64,000 nt of DNA from Metallyticus violacea (GCA_030762175.1 CM060834.1:32858501-32922500); one strand, 5' to 3'; counted from the stretch's first letter, positions 37,765 to 50,689 are shown. A program made the numbers and translations. The notes: generated by a model from the letters alone, not told the origin.

Positions 37765-40345
37765 ACAAAAGCATCGTCGTGAATATGAAAATATGAAATA
37801 TTAATCTAATGTGTTTGAGAAGTATGTTTGTTTGTAACAGCGCTCTGTGATAACCTTCAGAAAACGTTTGCATTGCATGTTTTTACTACAATAACATTCA
37901 AATTAAATTTTAAAGCAAATGAAAATTAATGGAACTTTCAATTGTATATTTGCTTAGTACATTGTAATTATTTTAAATATTAATATATTTTTGTTTTATT
38001 GAAACATGTGAACATCTTCTTAAATACAAAATGTAACTCAAATTTTCTGTTATATCTCTCTATTTTAGTGAATGTAAAGATATCAAGGGCTTAGTTCATA
38101 AACATGGTTACATTTAAAAATGTTTAAAAATGCTCACATAGTATAGCTTTAACTGTCAGTGGTCATATATTTCATTTATTTAGAAAGCATACTATTAGTT
38201 TTTGTTATTTAATCTCAACAACAACAATAATAATACTAATAGTTCTAAAATATGGTTTCATTTTTGTAATACTTATAGATTGCAACAATACTAATTTTGT
38301 TCCCCTAATACTACATACTACGTCATTTCATTTCATTAATTAATAAGGCTTATGTGGATTTTCAATTCATTTTAAAAGTTATTTAACTTGGTGAGTAATT
38401 CACTTAGTTTACGCAGATGCTGCTTGACAGACTTTTTCCTGTTACTTCTGTTTTGGAGTATCTTAACAGTGGATATAACTTTTGTCTTGTTCTCTTTTCC
38501 GTACATAAACATACGGATGAAAACATTTAATTTACATATATTAGTGTACCAGTTTAAGTTGTGGACATCAATTTACAGTATTGCGTAGGCTTGGTACAAT
38601 ATTTATTGCAGACAATCATTACAAACTGGAATCAGAAATTGCTTTATTCGAAAAACGAAACAAAATTCCTCAGTTTCCTGCAACTAAATATTTCATAATC
38701 TTAGGAAGGTCATTAAAAAGACGCATCCAAGTAGTTGGCCCTGAAAACTTGTCTTCTGCACGGCTCTTGTGAATTTTCACTTCAGCACCAAGACACAAAA
38801 ATACAAACGAATCAGACTAGCAATTTAACGAAGTTCCCGAATCTGCGGTGTTCAGAAGTGAAAATGATTTAAATAAATAACTTATAAAAATGAGGAAAAT
38901 GAGTTTAAAGTTGAGAAATTGAGAATACAATATTGTTTTTATTATATCGGGTCATTCAATTATATGGTGACCGATGCAGCAACGGAGATTGCATTTGCCG
39001 ATAAGTCAGCATGAAGTTGTTGGAACAGCCTATCCTTTTCCATACATTTCTGGATCTGCTTATGAAATTACCCATTATTCTTCTTAATTCTCTTTAAGAA
39101 ATTAAAGTGATCTCTTGACTAATATTATTCTTTAGTTGATCTAAAATGTTTGCGGATACTACTAATTTATAAATGCATTATAACTTGGAGCTCGATCATC
39201 TAGGAACGACTCTTCAAACACGTTTGTTGTTATGTTTCTTCCATCGTTCAAACGATACTGGCGTGATATTCAAGGCCAACGTAGCAGTTCGGCAAACCGC
39301 GCTCGCGCGCTCCGACTATGTAGCTTCGTTGGCTTTGAGCGATTGCACCCCCAACCACCGTGTTGGTCATCAGAAAATTAGATTGAACGAAATTAATGTT
39401 ATGATAAAATAAACGAGAGAAATATTTAACTTGGTTCAAAGTGAAGAACAATAAATGATTTAATAACTAAATACAACTATACTCGCTATATACTTCTTGA
39501 GTTGTCACAAGTAAGCTGTAGCAATCATGGTTCACAGTAAGAATATACTTTAAATATATTTCTGGTTGACCCTACATTTGGGTGTAAGGCATCCTTTTGG
39601 ATAATGACCAGCTTTGCTAGACACCTACTGTGCAATGCTTCTAAAGATTCACCATTGGATTATGCCAACCTCTCAAGAAGTACCTATTGCAGCCAGATTA
39701 CATAAATATCTTTTTCTTTTCCGGTTTGTTACAGCACCTTCACCGGCATAAGTGTACAAAAAAGTCTCCTTTTTTGCCTTGGTCACTTCAGAAAGTATTC
39801 GAGAGACAAATCAAATATGCTCATCTTCTGGGTGAGAGGCGTTCTGCTTTACGTTCTTCTTATGTTTTGATTCTGGCAAGTGCACAATCCGGAGTGAATA
39901 ATGATAGATATGCTTAGGATGTTCTTAGAACGTGTAGCCACTTCTTCTGAATCCGAGAACCCCCTGCCTCTGGCATAACAATTTGTTTTTATTAATAAAA
40001 GCAAGACAATCGAAGTAATACATATATCGGTTTTGTTTGTTACAAATGATTTATATTGATAGCTTGGAAAAGGGCAAAATGTTATACTTCCTTTCATTGC
40101 TGTTGAAATTTAATATTTTCATTTGGAAGTCATCACACGTTTGGCAGGTGGCTTTGGCTGGAGAATTAAAATGGAGATTAAATGTGGAAATATGATAATA
40201 AATCTTCTATTAAACTGTCAACTTTCCTTCATCTTGACACTATGTGACGTACAAGTGTTCCAGTTTTTAATGTCTCAATATCCAGATATTTACAGCTTGA
40301 ATAATCATTTCTGGTATAATGGCAGCTGTAAGCAGGAAATGAAAT
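37761..40345. other. Long stretch without recognised gene
   Basis: Frames at 38581-38772, 39173-39412 and 39687-39917 are open but have no recognisable motif. 39280-39365 is a small GC-richer patch. Confidence 0.45.
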
Positions 40346-40348
40346 GAA

Positions 40349-40399
<51 letters not shown>

Positions 40400-40401
40400 A
40401 T
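40346..40401. repeat. AT then GT compound microsatellite
   Basis: An (AT)n run from about 40356 changes to (GT)n at about 40386. Confidence 0.93.
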
Positions 40402-40789
40402 ATAATTTGTTGTCTTACATCACGTGATCAGGTCATTTATCACAGCTCTAATTTCATCCTTTGAATAGACATTGCATACTCTTCCACTGCTCACCTGCAA
40501 AGTGTCTCTAAATTAATTTTGGCATACTATATAAGTTTCTTTCCCAACCGTAAAAAAGCAACAGATGCTTTGTTTTTTGGGTGATTTTCGTTGTCAACGA
40601 GTCTACATTTTTTGTTGTTACCAATCTGAACACAGCCCCTTAAAATACAGCATTCTTAACTAATAGAACGTTTGAAATAGTACACATTTGCTTAGGAGAT
40701 ATTTTTTCCACGACGTTCAACATTTGTTGAAAAATTATTTTTATCATCATTATCAACTATCAATGATTAAATCAAATTGGCTCGTTCCA

Positions 40790-41400
40790 TGCAGTGCTTC
40801 CTTCACCTACCCATAGTTCTTTTACGAGTAGGTTTATATAGAGAGGATCACGAAAGACTGGCCGCATGTAGTCTTGACTATATGCACACTCAAAGCTGGC
40901 TCGCCCTGGCTGGGCTGGTATTTCCTGGGCCATCCCTATTTGAGCACAGGTTTTAGTATTCTATGACCTTTCATTCTATTGACAACACTTAGCTAATACG
41001 CTATGCTAATTCGTTCTATATATTCATTATATTTTTTCTAGAAATTTATAATCTGCTACACTTCTTAAAAATTTCACCTCTTTGGTCGCTATTCTTCGTT
41101 CATACGTGTAGTGCAAAATTCAGAGTCATGCGGCAGCATCGGAATAGCCATGACTTCATAAAGTTTTAGTAAAATCTCTTTTCGTGATTTTAATGTTTTA
41201 TTTATAATTACATATAGATAATAAAATGTTTTATTTTGTTTAAAATATATTCGTTTAATTGGAAGGATATAATAAATGCAAGGTATTTACATTTGTTGAC
41301 TTGTTCTAAAACGTTCCCTTCAATTATTATTTTTGTTTGATTTCATCTAAGCTCATAAATCTTTAAAGGGAGATATTCTCATAGTAAAACCCTTGCTTAT
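40790..41400 (-). mobile_element. LINE 3' coding relic
   Basis: The minus strand gives KEILLKLYEVMAIPMLPHDS, EFCTTRM, then after a frameshift RRIATKEVKFLRSVADYKF. In reverse transcriptase LINEs this is the segment KFYKVMAIPxLLYGSE...EMKFLRSVAG. A further block near 40.9 kb (RMKGHRILKPVLKY) fits the C-terminal end. Confidence 0.85.
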
Positions 41401-42019
41401 TTAGTTGAATCGGTGGGTTTGTAATGTTAGATTTTCAAATAATTTGGTTTTTAGCAAATATTCTCTTTTTTTATGTGCTTTAGAATGTTTACTTAGTGCT
41501 AAATATCAAGTAATTTGGTCATTCGGTATATAAATCAGGCAATGACAATGGATAATCTGTCAACCCCCCAATCAACATCGTTTTTATCATTCTTTTTGTA
41601 CAACTTATTAATTGAGTCTAATTTTCATATAAACTTTGTATAGCTATTATAAGGTATCTAGAATACAATATTTACCAAAGTTTATTCTTTGTCAAACTCT
41701 TTTTCATTATGAGAGGATGCGATAAATGTTGGTACATTATAATTCCAGTGAAAATGTGTTTTCTTTGTAAATCCGCTTCTGTTATTATTGTCTGAGAGTC
41801 TTTTCAAAATCTTTTGTTCTTCTAACCCATCCCTCTTACGCCCTCATAAAGAAACCGGTTTTCCAGCCAAGGCAACCTGGTTACTTTATGATATCAGACC
41901 AGGGCAGATTCGGTTTACATACGCCATTGTTAGAATCGTTTCTTGCGTTGTCTTTTAGTAATGGAGTAACAACACGAAAATGACGAAACTGATCACTAAG
42001 ACGAACATGACGTTCTTTC
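41401..42019. other. Stretch without recognised gene
   Basis: Lies between two minus-strand LINE relics and may be decayed LINE sequence; no motif is visible. Confidence 0.4.
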
Positions 42020-42560
42020 TGTCCTAGCTTCTGGGGTTATTACGTTCCCACTTTTATTCTTCAAGTTGACTAAACAAAGAGTGAAATAAGCGCATACCTG
42101 TAAATTATAATTCGAAGCTACTCGTAACGACGTAAGCATAATGGATATATATTTTCTTTTGTGTTTATGGATAGGCGTAGCCTGTTTCCACACCAAGAGA
42201 TGAACAGCTGATGCTTCTCTTTCCTTTTGGTTTGTAATTCAATAATAATCTGGGAAGTCTGTTATATATCATTCTTTTTATATGTCTAAACCAATTATCT
42301 TTCAAAGTATTAAGTTAATTTAAAATGGTCAACCCCGCTACTAAACGCAGAAACCTCATCTCCGCCGCTTCGATTGTTCTGTTATCGGATCTTTTTAGTG
42401 TCTAATTTTCATTACCATAAATGAGCATAGGAATAGCCATTTTCATGCATTTTCTTGTTTTACCTTTCAGTCTACGTAAAATAATACCACATTTCTATTA
42501 AACGCATTAATTTTTTGAAAAAGTACCTCCTAATCACCTCCACTAAAATATAATTATCAT
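42020..42560 (-). mobile_element. LINE 3' coding relic, same group as 40.8 kb
   Basis: The minus strand gives YGNEN*TLKRSDNRTIEAAE, MRFLRLVAGL, then in another frame DNWFRHIKRMIYNRLPRL and NYKPKGKRS. The latter corresponds to the H(I/V)xRM...PK(G)KR end segment of this LINE group. Confidence 0.83.
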
Positions 42561-42597
42561 GTATATTTATGCAAGCCCAACCATCATAACTTGGCAA

Positions 42598-42791
42598 GTC
42601 AGTCCTGGTGGTGTAGTGGTAACCATACTTGCCTCGTAAACCCAAGATCGCGGGTCCAATCCAGGTCAGGGTCGTTGAAAGAAGAATCTCAAGCCTGAAA
42701 GAAGAGGCCTCTGATCAAAATTTATCGACCATTTCACGCCCTGAATTGAATGACCTGAGATGTTAAAGAGCGTAAGTAAATAAACCAAATC
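42598..42791 (+). mobile_element. SINE-B copy with internal deletion
   Basis: The head GTCAGTCCTGGTGGTGTAGT and a B box GGGTCCAATCC are followed directly by the 3' half (CAAGCCTGAAAGAAGAGGCC, GAGATGTTAAAGAGCG). The central body present in other copies (TAAGTATGGCTTCC) is deleted. Confidence 0.9.
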
Positions 42792-42902
42792 AACAGCAAC
42801 AAAATACCTTGGCATTGCAATTAATCATATAAATGTTATATATGTTTGTGTTATAAACTGTAACTCCAAGATAGGAACTATAAATAGAGATATCCTTTGG
42901 TG

Positions 42903-42924
42903 TTTTTTTTTTTTTTTTTTTTTC
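42903..42924. repeat. Poly-T tract
   Basis: About 21 consecutive T. Confidence 0.9.
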
Positions 42925-42991
42925 CCCGTTGCAGTAGCTGGAAGAGTCAACAGGGTAATAAAATCCATTAAATCTATTGAAAAGAGGGAAA

Positions 42992-43700
42992 TGTAAGGGC
43001 GCGTGCGAAGTCCCGTTCTTCTTTTTAAATGGCTTAATTATCAGGATAATTAAACGGAAAGACTTTTAAGCCCTGTGGGATGGGGGAGGCACGGTAGGTG
43101 AAATCGAACTAGCTAACGGAAAACGTATGTTTGAATTTTTAAAGAGAGAACGCGAGGATTGCGCGTGGCTTTTATGGCATCTCCTAGTCAACGATTTTTG
43201 ATTTTATTTAATATATAAAGGAGGCGCTCTCCCCGCTGGGGCATTCAGTTTACTCAATGCACTCAGTTCAGTGCATTCAGTTTTCACCAGGCAGTTCTAA
43301 AGTTTTGCACGCGGCGAGACACAAGCAGTTCTGAAGTCCTCCACGCCGCGAGACGCATTCAGTCGACTAATCATTTAATTCTTTTCACTTCCACTCAGTT
43401 CAGCAGTTCGCAGCACTCGTCTGTAAGTTTCACACGCGGCAACTAAGTTTATATTCAAAGTAGCCATGTCATCATACGCAAAACACCAAAGGACACAATA
43501 GAATTTGAACGTAATAAACTACGCAATTACACATTATATGGCATCAAGTGCTCATTTACACCATTGAATTCCTCTCCCGGTCATATTGAATCCCAGTCAA
43601 CTAAATAGCGGAATCGCCCTGTTCTGGAGCCAACAACAATAACATCCCATAACAAAACTGCTTCAAAATTTGACGCCCAATGGGGGGTCATACAAACCCG
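42992..43700 (+). mobile_element. Possible LTR remnant with promoter and primer-binding site
   Basis: TATATAAAGG at 43213 lies about 30 bp before TCAGTT at 43245, the arthropod TATA plus initiator arrangement. At 43670 TTGACGCCCAATGGGGG resembles the TGGCGCCCAACGTGGGG primer-binding site of insect gypsy-like elements. Between them a 35-bp unit is repeated (CAGTTCTAAAG..CGCGGCGAGAC, then CAGTTCTGAAG..CGCCGCGAGAC). No second LTR or gag-pol frames are present. Bounds are guesses. It could instead be a host promoter. Confidence 0.4.
43213..43250 (+). promoter_or_regulatory. TATA box and initiator (candidate)
   Basis: TATATAAAGG is followed at proper spacing by GCATTCAGTTT, matching the TCAGT initiator. 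It probably belongs to the possible LTR. Confidence 0.45.
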
Positions 43701-43899
43701 CTTCATATTTTGGCTCACCAAAGTAGAGCCAAAATTCCCACGATAAAACCGCTTTAATTAAATTAATATCTTCATTCCTGCAATGAGACACGTTGAATGG
43801 ATGAACAAAACCAGTTATGTCCCATCCAGGGCTAGAACCTCCGCGTGCGAGGAGGGGCTCATTGATGCCCCATACAGCGAGTCCATATGAGCTATTGTC

Positions 43900-44170
43900 C
43901 CCCCTCTATAGACTATTGACTTCGGTCGTTCTCTTCATTCTGCAGCTCTGTTCCTAGGCTCTTCCAGGTACTGCGGTTCCGTGCTACGCTGGTCCAGTGT
44001 GGCCCGGCTGCTTTCCTTAAGGAGTCTGCCCACCTCGTTCTCGATCTCTCTCTTCTTCTCCTACCGATACATGATCCCATGTGGTAGCTGTATGTTCCCA
44101 TCTGATGCTTGGTAGCCTTGTTACATGTCCGCCCCATCTGTATATAATTGATGTTGTCTTGTAACCGTAA
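43900..44170 (-). mobile_element. LINE ORF2 C-terminal fragment
   Basis: The 74-codon minus frame contains GRRRRERSRTRWADSLRKAA, then GPHWTSVARNRSTWKSLG and a stop. This is the familiar end of many insect LINE ORFs (GRRxRGRPxTRWxD...A.DRxxWR). The N-terminal part is absent. Confidence 0.85.
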
Positions 44171-44411
44171 GATATTGAATGAACTTAATTAATAAATTAC
44201 AAATTAAATAAATTTACAATCTTAATCTGTGGCGATACTTCCCTGCTATTGGAGATCGCGAGTTCGAACAATTTCTGTACAAACTTCATAATAAATTCTT
44301 TGCATTTATTGTAACTTTAAGCAAGTTTTTCAGTTTATTCTATCTTAAGTTTCTTGCTTTTAAAAAGTAACTGAACACTGTAGTTTATTTGTATAATTAG
44401 CAGATTAGACC

Positions 44412-44490
44412 GACATTTGGAGCTGGAGTTGTTAAAGCACGGACTCGCGAACGTTAGATCTAGGATTCGATTTCGGTCCTGAACCAATAT
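44412..44490 (+). repeat. Degraded tRNA-like SINE head
   Basis: It reads GGAGCTGGAGTTGTTAAAGC, then ACTCGCGAACGTTAG and GGATTCGATTTCGGTCC. It most resembles the SINE-A head, but no body follows. Confidence 0.45.
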
Positions 44491-45329
44491 GAGCTTAAAC
44501 TTCGCTAAAGTGAAATTCTATCTGAAAAATATTCCGGATTACTATTACAGATATATTTAATATTTAATAGTGAATTGGATAGTATATCATCTTGGTTGTA
44601 AGAACTTATTTCATGAAAACTTTCATCCTTGTTTAGGTTACATGCACCACGTGAGCAAAGTTTTACATCATCGTGTAATAGGTTACGTTGAGGGAAATTT
44701 GTGGTAGCCTTGATAATTTTCGGTCAACAGCCTGAACCAGTTTGTTTGTTTACACCAAAGAAACATGCAAAAAGTACTCTACATGACGTGGAGGGGTTTT
44801 CCTTTACTCATTCTCGTATTTTTGTTGAAAAAGTGAATGCTTCTGAAGGAAAACAAGGTTATTTCCCACTAATGCAGTAAAACCGGTTTATTCCAAAATA
44901 AAAGAACAAGGGTGACTCCATATAAGTTCTATATATGTTAAACGTCATCTAAAAGCATACAAAAGATGTGATGGGAAAAAATTCCAATGAATAAGGTAAA
45001 AAAAAAAAAAAAACTCCAATGAATAAAGACTGTAATAGAGGGAAATTGCAGAAAGCATGAAAGGTATAATTTCCTGACTCCCAAGGCAAGGCAAGGCCTA
45101 AGCGTAAAGGCAGGATACGATCAACGTTTGTTGACGTTGAGTTGCGTACGGAACGATAAAGAACGCAAGTTTAGCACGATTTGAGGTACCGTTCATATTG
45201 CACTTTCGTTATTAAATAAAGAAGTGAAGTGTGTTAAGGGGAATATAGTAAATAAATATATTATAACAATTAAAGCCATTGCTTTGCACGGGAGAATTCA
45301 ATAGGAAATCTCAAGCAAGAGAACGGGAA
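44491..45329. other. Stretch without recognised gene
   Basis: Includes a poly-A run at about 44999-45013. Nothing else is supported. Confidence 0.45.
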
Positions 45330-45506
45330 ACGTTAGCGGCAAGAGTTTCCGTAAATCTACGAAACGAACCTTTACTTGTCTTCCGAAAGAAGCTAAACTT
45401 AGCACTTTTGAGCTTGAAAAAAAGTCCACCCACCCTGGCCGAAATTGAACCTACGATCTTGGATTTATGGGGCAAGCGTGGTTATTACTAGACCACCAGG
45501 ACCGAA
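45330..45506 (-). mobile_element. SINE-B copy, 3' truncated
   Basis: The minus strand gives TTCGGTCCTGGTGGTCTAGT, a B box GGTTCAATTTCGG, and a shortened body with CTTTCGGAAGACAAGTAAAG and TTTCGTAGATTTACGG. The tail is not recognisable. Confidence 0.8.
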
Positions 45507-45769
45507 TTGGGTGCATTTAAAGTCATAATTAGACTTTCATGCCGGAAAAAAAAATCTTAAATAAATAAGATATACTTAGTAACATTACTAAAATTAGTAG
45601 TTATTACAAGTGATAATTTCTTCACGTGAATTCACACATTCATGGATAAATACAGTATCAATTCAGTTTCAGTGCACACCTTGGTAATTTATGTTTAATT
45701 AATAAATATGAAATATTATATTAAAAACTGCCATGATGCGTGCAACCACACTTCTCATTTCGCGCTATG

Positions 45770-46322
45770 GCTCGTGGTGAACCTTGGTCTTACGCTGCGA
45801 CCGCTGCTTCCTCTATCTCCGTCTTACGACTTCATTGATAGAGAGCAGTATTGCAGGGAGGCATGTGACCAGCATGCCGACACTCCTCCGGTCGCCTATC
45901 ACTCGACTTTCGTGATCGAAGAACGCCGTCACTCTATCAGGCAGCTTCCCGATTGTTCTTATGAGTTTTTTTTTTTATTATTTATTTATGACGCTCTTTA
46001 ACATCTCAGGTCATCAGCGTCCCACTCAATTCAGGGCCGTAAATGTACAACACGGGATCCACGGCTTTACTTCCCTTCCGAAGGAAGCCATACTTTTACT
46101 CCCGCAAAAATCCATCGGTCCTGTCCGGGTTCAAACCCGCGATCTTGGGTGTAGGAGGCAAGTATGGTAACCACTACATCACCAGGACCGACTATGAGAC
46201 TGGTGGACCCCGTTTCAGACCTCCCTAACTTAAAAATAATCCCTAAGTAGGTGCTGGAAATCGAACCCAGACCTCCCGGCCAGTAGTCATCAATGCTAAA
46301 CACTAGATGGAAGGAGGTGGTC
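45770..46322 (-). mobile_element. SINE-E copy split by a SINE-B insertion
   Basis: The parts 45770-45965 and 46193-46322 together match the uninterrupted SINE-E at 25.7 kb. The 46.2-46.3 part holds the tRNA-like head (minus strand CCATCTAGTGTTTAGCATTG, GGTCTGGGTTCGATTTCC) and the 45.8-45.96 part the 3' end. TATGAG is present on both sides of the inserted SINE-B (45960-45965 and 46193-46198). Confidence 0.87.
45966..46192 (-). mobile_element. SINE-B copy nested in SINE-E
   Basis: The minus strand runs from CGGTCCTGGTGATGTAGTGG through GCGGGTTTGAACCCG, TATGGCTTCCTTCGG and GTACATTTACGG to GACCTGAGATGTTAAAGAGC, AT-rich tail and poly-A. It lacks part of the body (the CAAGCCTGAAAG block). Confidence 0.9.
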
Positions 46323-46648
46323 GCGTGCAATTAGACACGTTCACTTTATTTCGTGGTTGTAGAGCAGAGGGCAGTAGCTTAATGCGTTACGTTTGCGTTT
46401 GTTAATGACAATGCTCACTCAGTCTTGCGGAGTAGTAGTGTGTAAACATTTAACGTAATTGAATACTTTGAAACTGTATTTGATAAATATGAACGTAAAC
46501 CAACCCAACGTCAAAGAATATTGATTGTAATCTCAAATCAACAGTCATTCCAGCACTAGCTTACAGTCCCCTCTCTCCAAATTGTTCACAACCAAAACAA
46601 ACATTTTTATTTCAGCTGTATAAGTTTATATCTCTTACAGCTTAAAAT

Positions 46649-46950
46649 GTCGGTCCTAGGTGGTGTAGTGGTAACCATATTTGCCTCCTAAACCCAAGAT
46701 CGCGGGTTCGATCACGACGAGGGCGGATGGATTTTTTCGAATATAAAAATCCTAAGTATGGCTTCCTTCGGAGAGCAAGTAAAGCCGTGGATCCCGTGTC
46801 ATACATTTACGGCATTATAAAGCACCTCAAGCCTGAAAAAAGAGGCCTCTTGGGGTAAATTTGTCGGCCATTTACGCCCTGATTTGAAGGGGACGCTGAA
46901 GACCTGAAATGTTTATTTACGGACAATATATCCGTAAATAAACCAAATAA
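46649..46950 (+). mobile_element. SINE-B copy, near full length
   Basis: Runs from TCGGTCCTAGGTGGTGTAGT and B box GGGTTCGATC through AAATCCTAAGTATGGCTTCC, AAGCCGTGGATCCCGTGTC and CTCAAGCCTGAAAA to a duplicated tail TATTTACGGACA / CCGTAAATAAACC. Confidence 0.92.
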
Positions 46951-48182
46951 AAAATGTGAAAATAAAATTTTAGTTGACAGAATTTGTCGATTTTTAAGAA
47001 CTGAACAATCCTGAAAAGCAGAAGAAAATATCTCTTTGTATATGTGAAAGAATGTGTGCAAGGGGTTAAAGAAGATAGTATTTTTGATATTATGATTTCG
47101 TTTTTACTTGAAATTAAATTCGCTCAGGAGAAATTAATTTTGAATTTTTGAAATATAGAGATCATTTATAGAAATATTGTCAAACGTTTAAGACGTTTTA
47201 CAATAAATATGAATTTGAATGTATATAAATTTATTTGAGTACTAAGCAAATTACAAAGCAAAGTGATTTCTACCTGGTCCTGGCTCTACACATATTTTAT
47301 AACAAATCCTGAACTCAACCATTATTTTACTAATGATTGTATCATCAAATCTCCTCCGCTCTCCGTGTTACACTGACTGCTCTGTCTTTGGTTCATCAAT
47401 AGTTTCCTATTGAAATATCCTGAAGTCAAAGGACTTTGACAATAATTTCTAAAACGACCTACTTTAAAGTAATGCTTGAAATTATTAATCAATACAAAAA
47501 GTTAAATTGCATAAGGCATTGCTTAGCAACTTCTCTATTTCCTTCTCCCATCTGTTTTATTCCATACTCACTAGGTCAATTCCAAACATGATTAATGCCT
47601 AAACCGCAGCAAATATGAATATAACAATATTTTACATTAAAATGTTTATATTATACTTGAGGGAGATAGAATAGCCGTGCTTTTTACTTCAGTGTTGTAG
47701 TATTTATATTATTACTGAAATAAAAAATTGATACCGTATTTAAAACCGATGATAATAAGCATTGGCCTGTTATAAGAGATGTTGAAAATGATTCTCTGCA
47801 AGAATCCATTTTCACACATGTGTTGTGCTATATAAAACTGTTTTTCAATACATTTATACAGTGGCATAACCAACGAAGAACTGTTAGCATACAATTTATT
47901 CATAATGAAAACACTTATGACGGGTCCTCACATCCATGGATCCCCTAGAGTGAACCTATTTAGATAATTTAAATAGTAATAATTATTAAATATTATATAG
48001 CCTATAGTAATAAGTAGGAACATTTCATGTATCGTCAAAATGTACTCATGTCTACCTGGACGTGTAACTCTTTGACGATAGGGAAAAGGCTGTCTTTTGT
48101 AATCTGTTGTACTCTCACTTACTGATAATGGCTAGAGCAATAAGTCGTTCTATTGTGACAAAGCGAAGTATATGCGGTAGGA
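46951..48182. other. AT-rich stretch without recognised gene
   Basis: Nothing supported. Confidence 0.5.
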
Positions 48183-48230
48183 TGTGTCCATCGCCTGTGA
48201 TGGCTCTGTAGTAAAAACGGCATTAACACT
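48183..48230 (+). repeat. SINE-A tail fragment
   Basis: GTGTCCATCGCCTGTGATGG and then CTCTGTAGTAAAAACGGCATTA matches the 3' end of SINE-A at 57776-57815. The head and body are absent. Confidence 0.65.
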
Positions 48231-49325
48231 ATTGAAAATACTGTCCAAGTTGATCGGGGATGGTCCCCACATCGCAGACATGCCAGCTTTCGCTCGAATG
48301 GTGTAAACCCAAGCACTGGAGCAATGTGGCGGTCTCTATCTCCCGTAGTATCCCTCAATAGTCACGCACACGGCGTCAATTGTGCTATAACAACCAGGAA
48401 CCTTGTTACTATCCTCTTCAGTTCGAGTGGTCTATTTAAACCGAACTACAGCAAGATGTTGTGCTCTTCCAGTAGCGCTATACACATTTGGGTCATCGGA
48501 TCAAATACATTAGTGAAATTGGAGTAATAATTTAGTGGTAAACTCCAGCTAAAAGACTTCATCGTCATGGAATGACTGAAACATCACGAAACTATGGAAT
48601 GGTCACTCGCTAGCTGATGAACCTTTCAACAGAAACCCTCGGTATTCCCGAAGCAACACAAAGGCAGCTGTCGCATTAAAATAGCATTTAAATTAAACAA
48701 GGATGGCGTCAATAACCATAGTCACAAGCTCGAACCAATGACTTGTGACCGCGGCTCTAAAGCACTCCGGAAAGTGAATGCAAGAAAGGGAGGGGTGAGG
48801 ATAAAGGATGACGATGCAGGACTTATAAGGACAAATGCTAGTTATTAAGATTCTAGGTCTATTCAGCAGCAGTAGTAGTAATGCGCACCTTGGGTTTATA
48901 CTCCGGAGCGGCCGCTGATTCAATGTATCATAAGAATTAAAAACTATAATCGATTATCTTTAATAAATGGGATTGTCCACTTCATCTAGCTACGTCAATG
49001 GATCTCGTAAAACTTGTTTGAAAATTACTTGTACATTCAGAGCACAAAGTAAATTTACGTGACAACATTTTTTTGTTATTTTAAGCAAATGCTTCATGGC
49101 ATGTATTCTCGACTGGACAATTGTCCTTTTCAGCGTTCCAACACTTTTTGTACTAGAAGGAATTTAATTCATAACATGCAGATTAGCACTCGTATTTCTT
49201 GGTTCAGACACATCGGATCAGTTATAAGTTACAAACTGCAATACCATAGTGTAGCCTCCCATTTAACAAAGCATACAACCACAGTCTGCTATCAACATGT
49301 AGCCGGTATAACTATAGGAGCGTTT
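48231..49325. other. Stretch without recognised gene
   Basis: The frames at 48119-48358 (minus), 48324-48527, 48693-48923 (minus) and 49059-49337 lack recognised motifs. Confidence 0.4.
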
Positions 49326-50005
49326 AAGAGCTTATAGCAACATTTACAAGATTTATTAAAATGATTAATAATTCAATTACACGTGTTGAGGTAATTTGGT
49401 ACAAAGTTAAGTTGTGTGCTGCACATGATGTAATTCAGTTTTATATAAAATAAATTAGAACATTAAGCAAGGAATAAGAACTGGTTGCAATAAGCCTGTA
49501 AAATCTTTTGACGTTTAAGACTTTCTTCAAAATGAGAGACAAAAAGAAGCTACTTAACTGGGCATGCAAACTGTACATTCGCCCAATAGTAGGCAATATT
49601 ACGTAATAATAAACAATACAGTAACACTAGAATAACTCTGAGATTTTTATCACAATAAAACCTAGTAACCTAGTAACTATCCAAGCAACATGTTATAATT
49701 TCTCTCAAGAAAATTAACATTGAAAAGGATGCATAATTTACATTATAAGAGGACAAAAACCCTACAGCAAAACTGAATCACCATAATATGGAAGAAACTC
49801 CCTTTGAATTTCTGAGAGAAAACCGAAACCAACCTCCTCCGGGGAACCTCTTACCTACGTCCTACCCTGCGAAGCCCAGAAGGGAAGACGTTGCACTGCT
49901 CACGAAGAGAAGTATTAATCAAAAATAATATCATGTGACCGTACCTACTAAGTTGGAGACAAAAACATCCATCGGCGAAGTTTTCTCGTGCGACAACTGC
50001 ATAGT
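49326..50005. repeat. Dispersed repeat family D, copy 2 (uninterrupted)
   Basis: It aligns with the two flanks of copy 1. The junction equivalent to the LINE insertion lies near 49535, where TTCAAAATGAGAGAC continues directly. No protein is recognisable. Confidence 0.75.
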
Positions 50006-50689
50006 ACTTAATGTAAATGCATGTAAAGCTAATGTAAAACTAAAACCTGTAAATAAGAATGATTATATCTTTTAGATTCATATTAATGTTTTAATATGCC
50101 ATACTGAGTTTCTTGTTGTTTCTAGTGGTATTATCAATATTTCTATGTTAATATAAAAGACAATAATATGGTCAAGATTTATGCTAGCCTCCAGATTTCT
50201 TTGTATCATTGATGTTGCTTGGTGAGCGCTGTGTCAGGATGGATTACGTTTCTCTTCAAACGTCTTGCTGAAAGTAAAATGTTGAAAACACACAATTCCA
50301 AATTTAGCATATGAGGATCGTCAAGAAAAATCGAAGTACTAAGGCGATAGCCTTTCGCCATCACTTGCAATGATTGACAATTTGATGAATTTCCGAGGGA
50401 TCATGTAGCGAATAGAGAGTGTCCGGAGAAAATTGAACAGATTGGTCCTATAGAACATAACGAGGCGTTGTCTCAAGTCCCTTGCAGCCGGTCGTCCTAA
50501 TCTTGTTTTTTTTTCTTCTTCTTCTTCTTTCGTAGTTTCTCTTCATCTCATAGGCGAATGCTAGGTTGGATCTACACTTTCCATGAATTTTCCTCTCTCC
50601 CATTACATACAATTTCATTCCATTAGGTCTGTTACAGAAATACCAGAACGGGGTCATCTAGGACGGTGGCTTGTGTTTTGGAAAGGTTT
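50006..50689. other. Stretch without recognised gene
   Basis: A CTT-rich patch lies at 50509-50530; nothing else is supported. Confidence 0.45.

Noticed and set aside
39173..39412. 79-codon frame in a GC-richer patch
   Set aside because: No motif, no splice context and no repeat partner; not reported as a gene.
48119..48527. Overlapping frames on both strands as a possible transposase
   Set aside because: No DDE or helix-turn-helix landmark could be found; only a SINE-A tail fragment is supported there.
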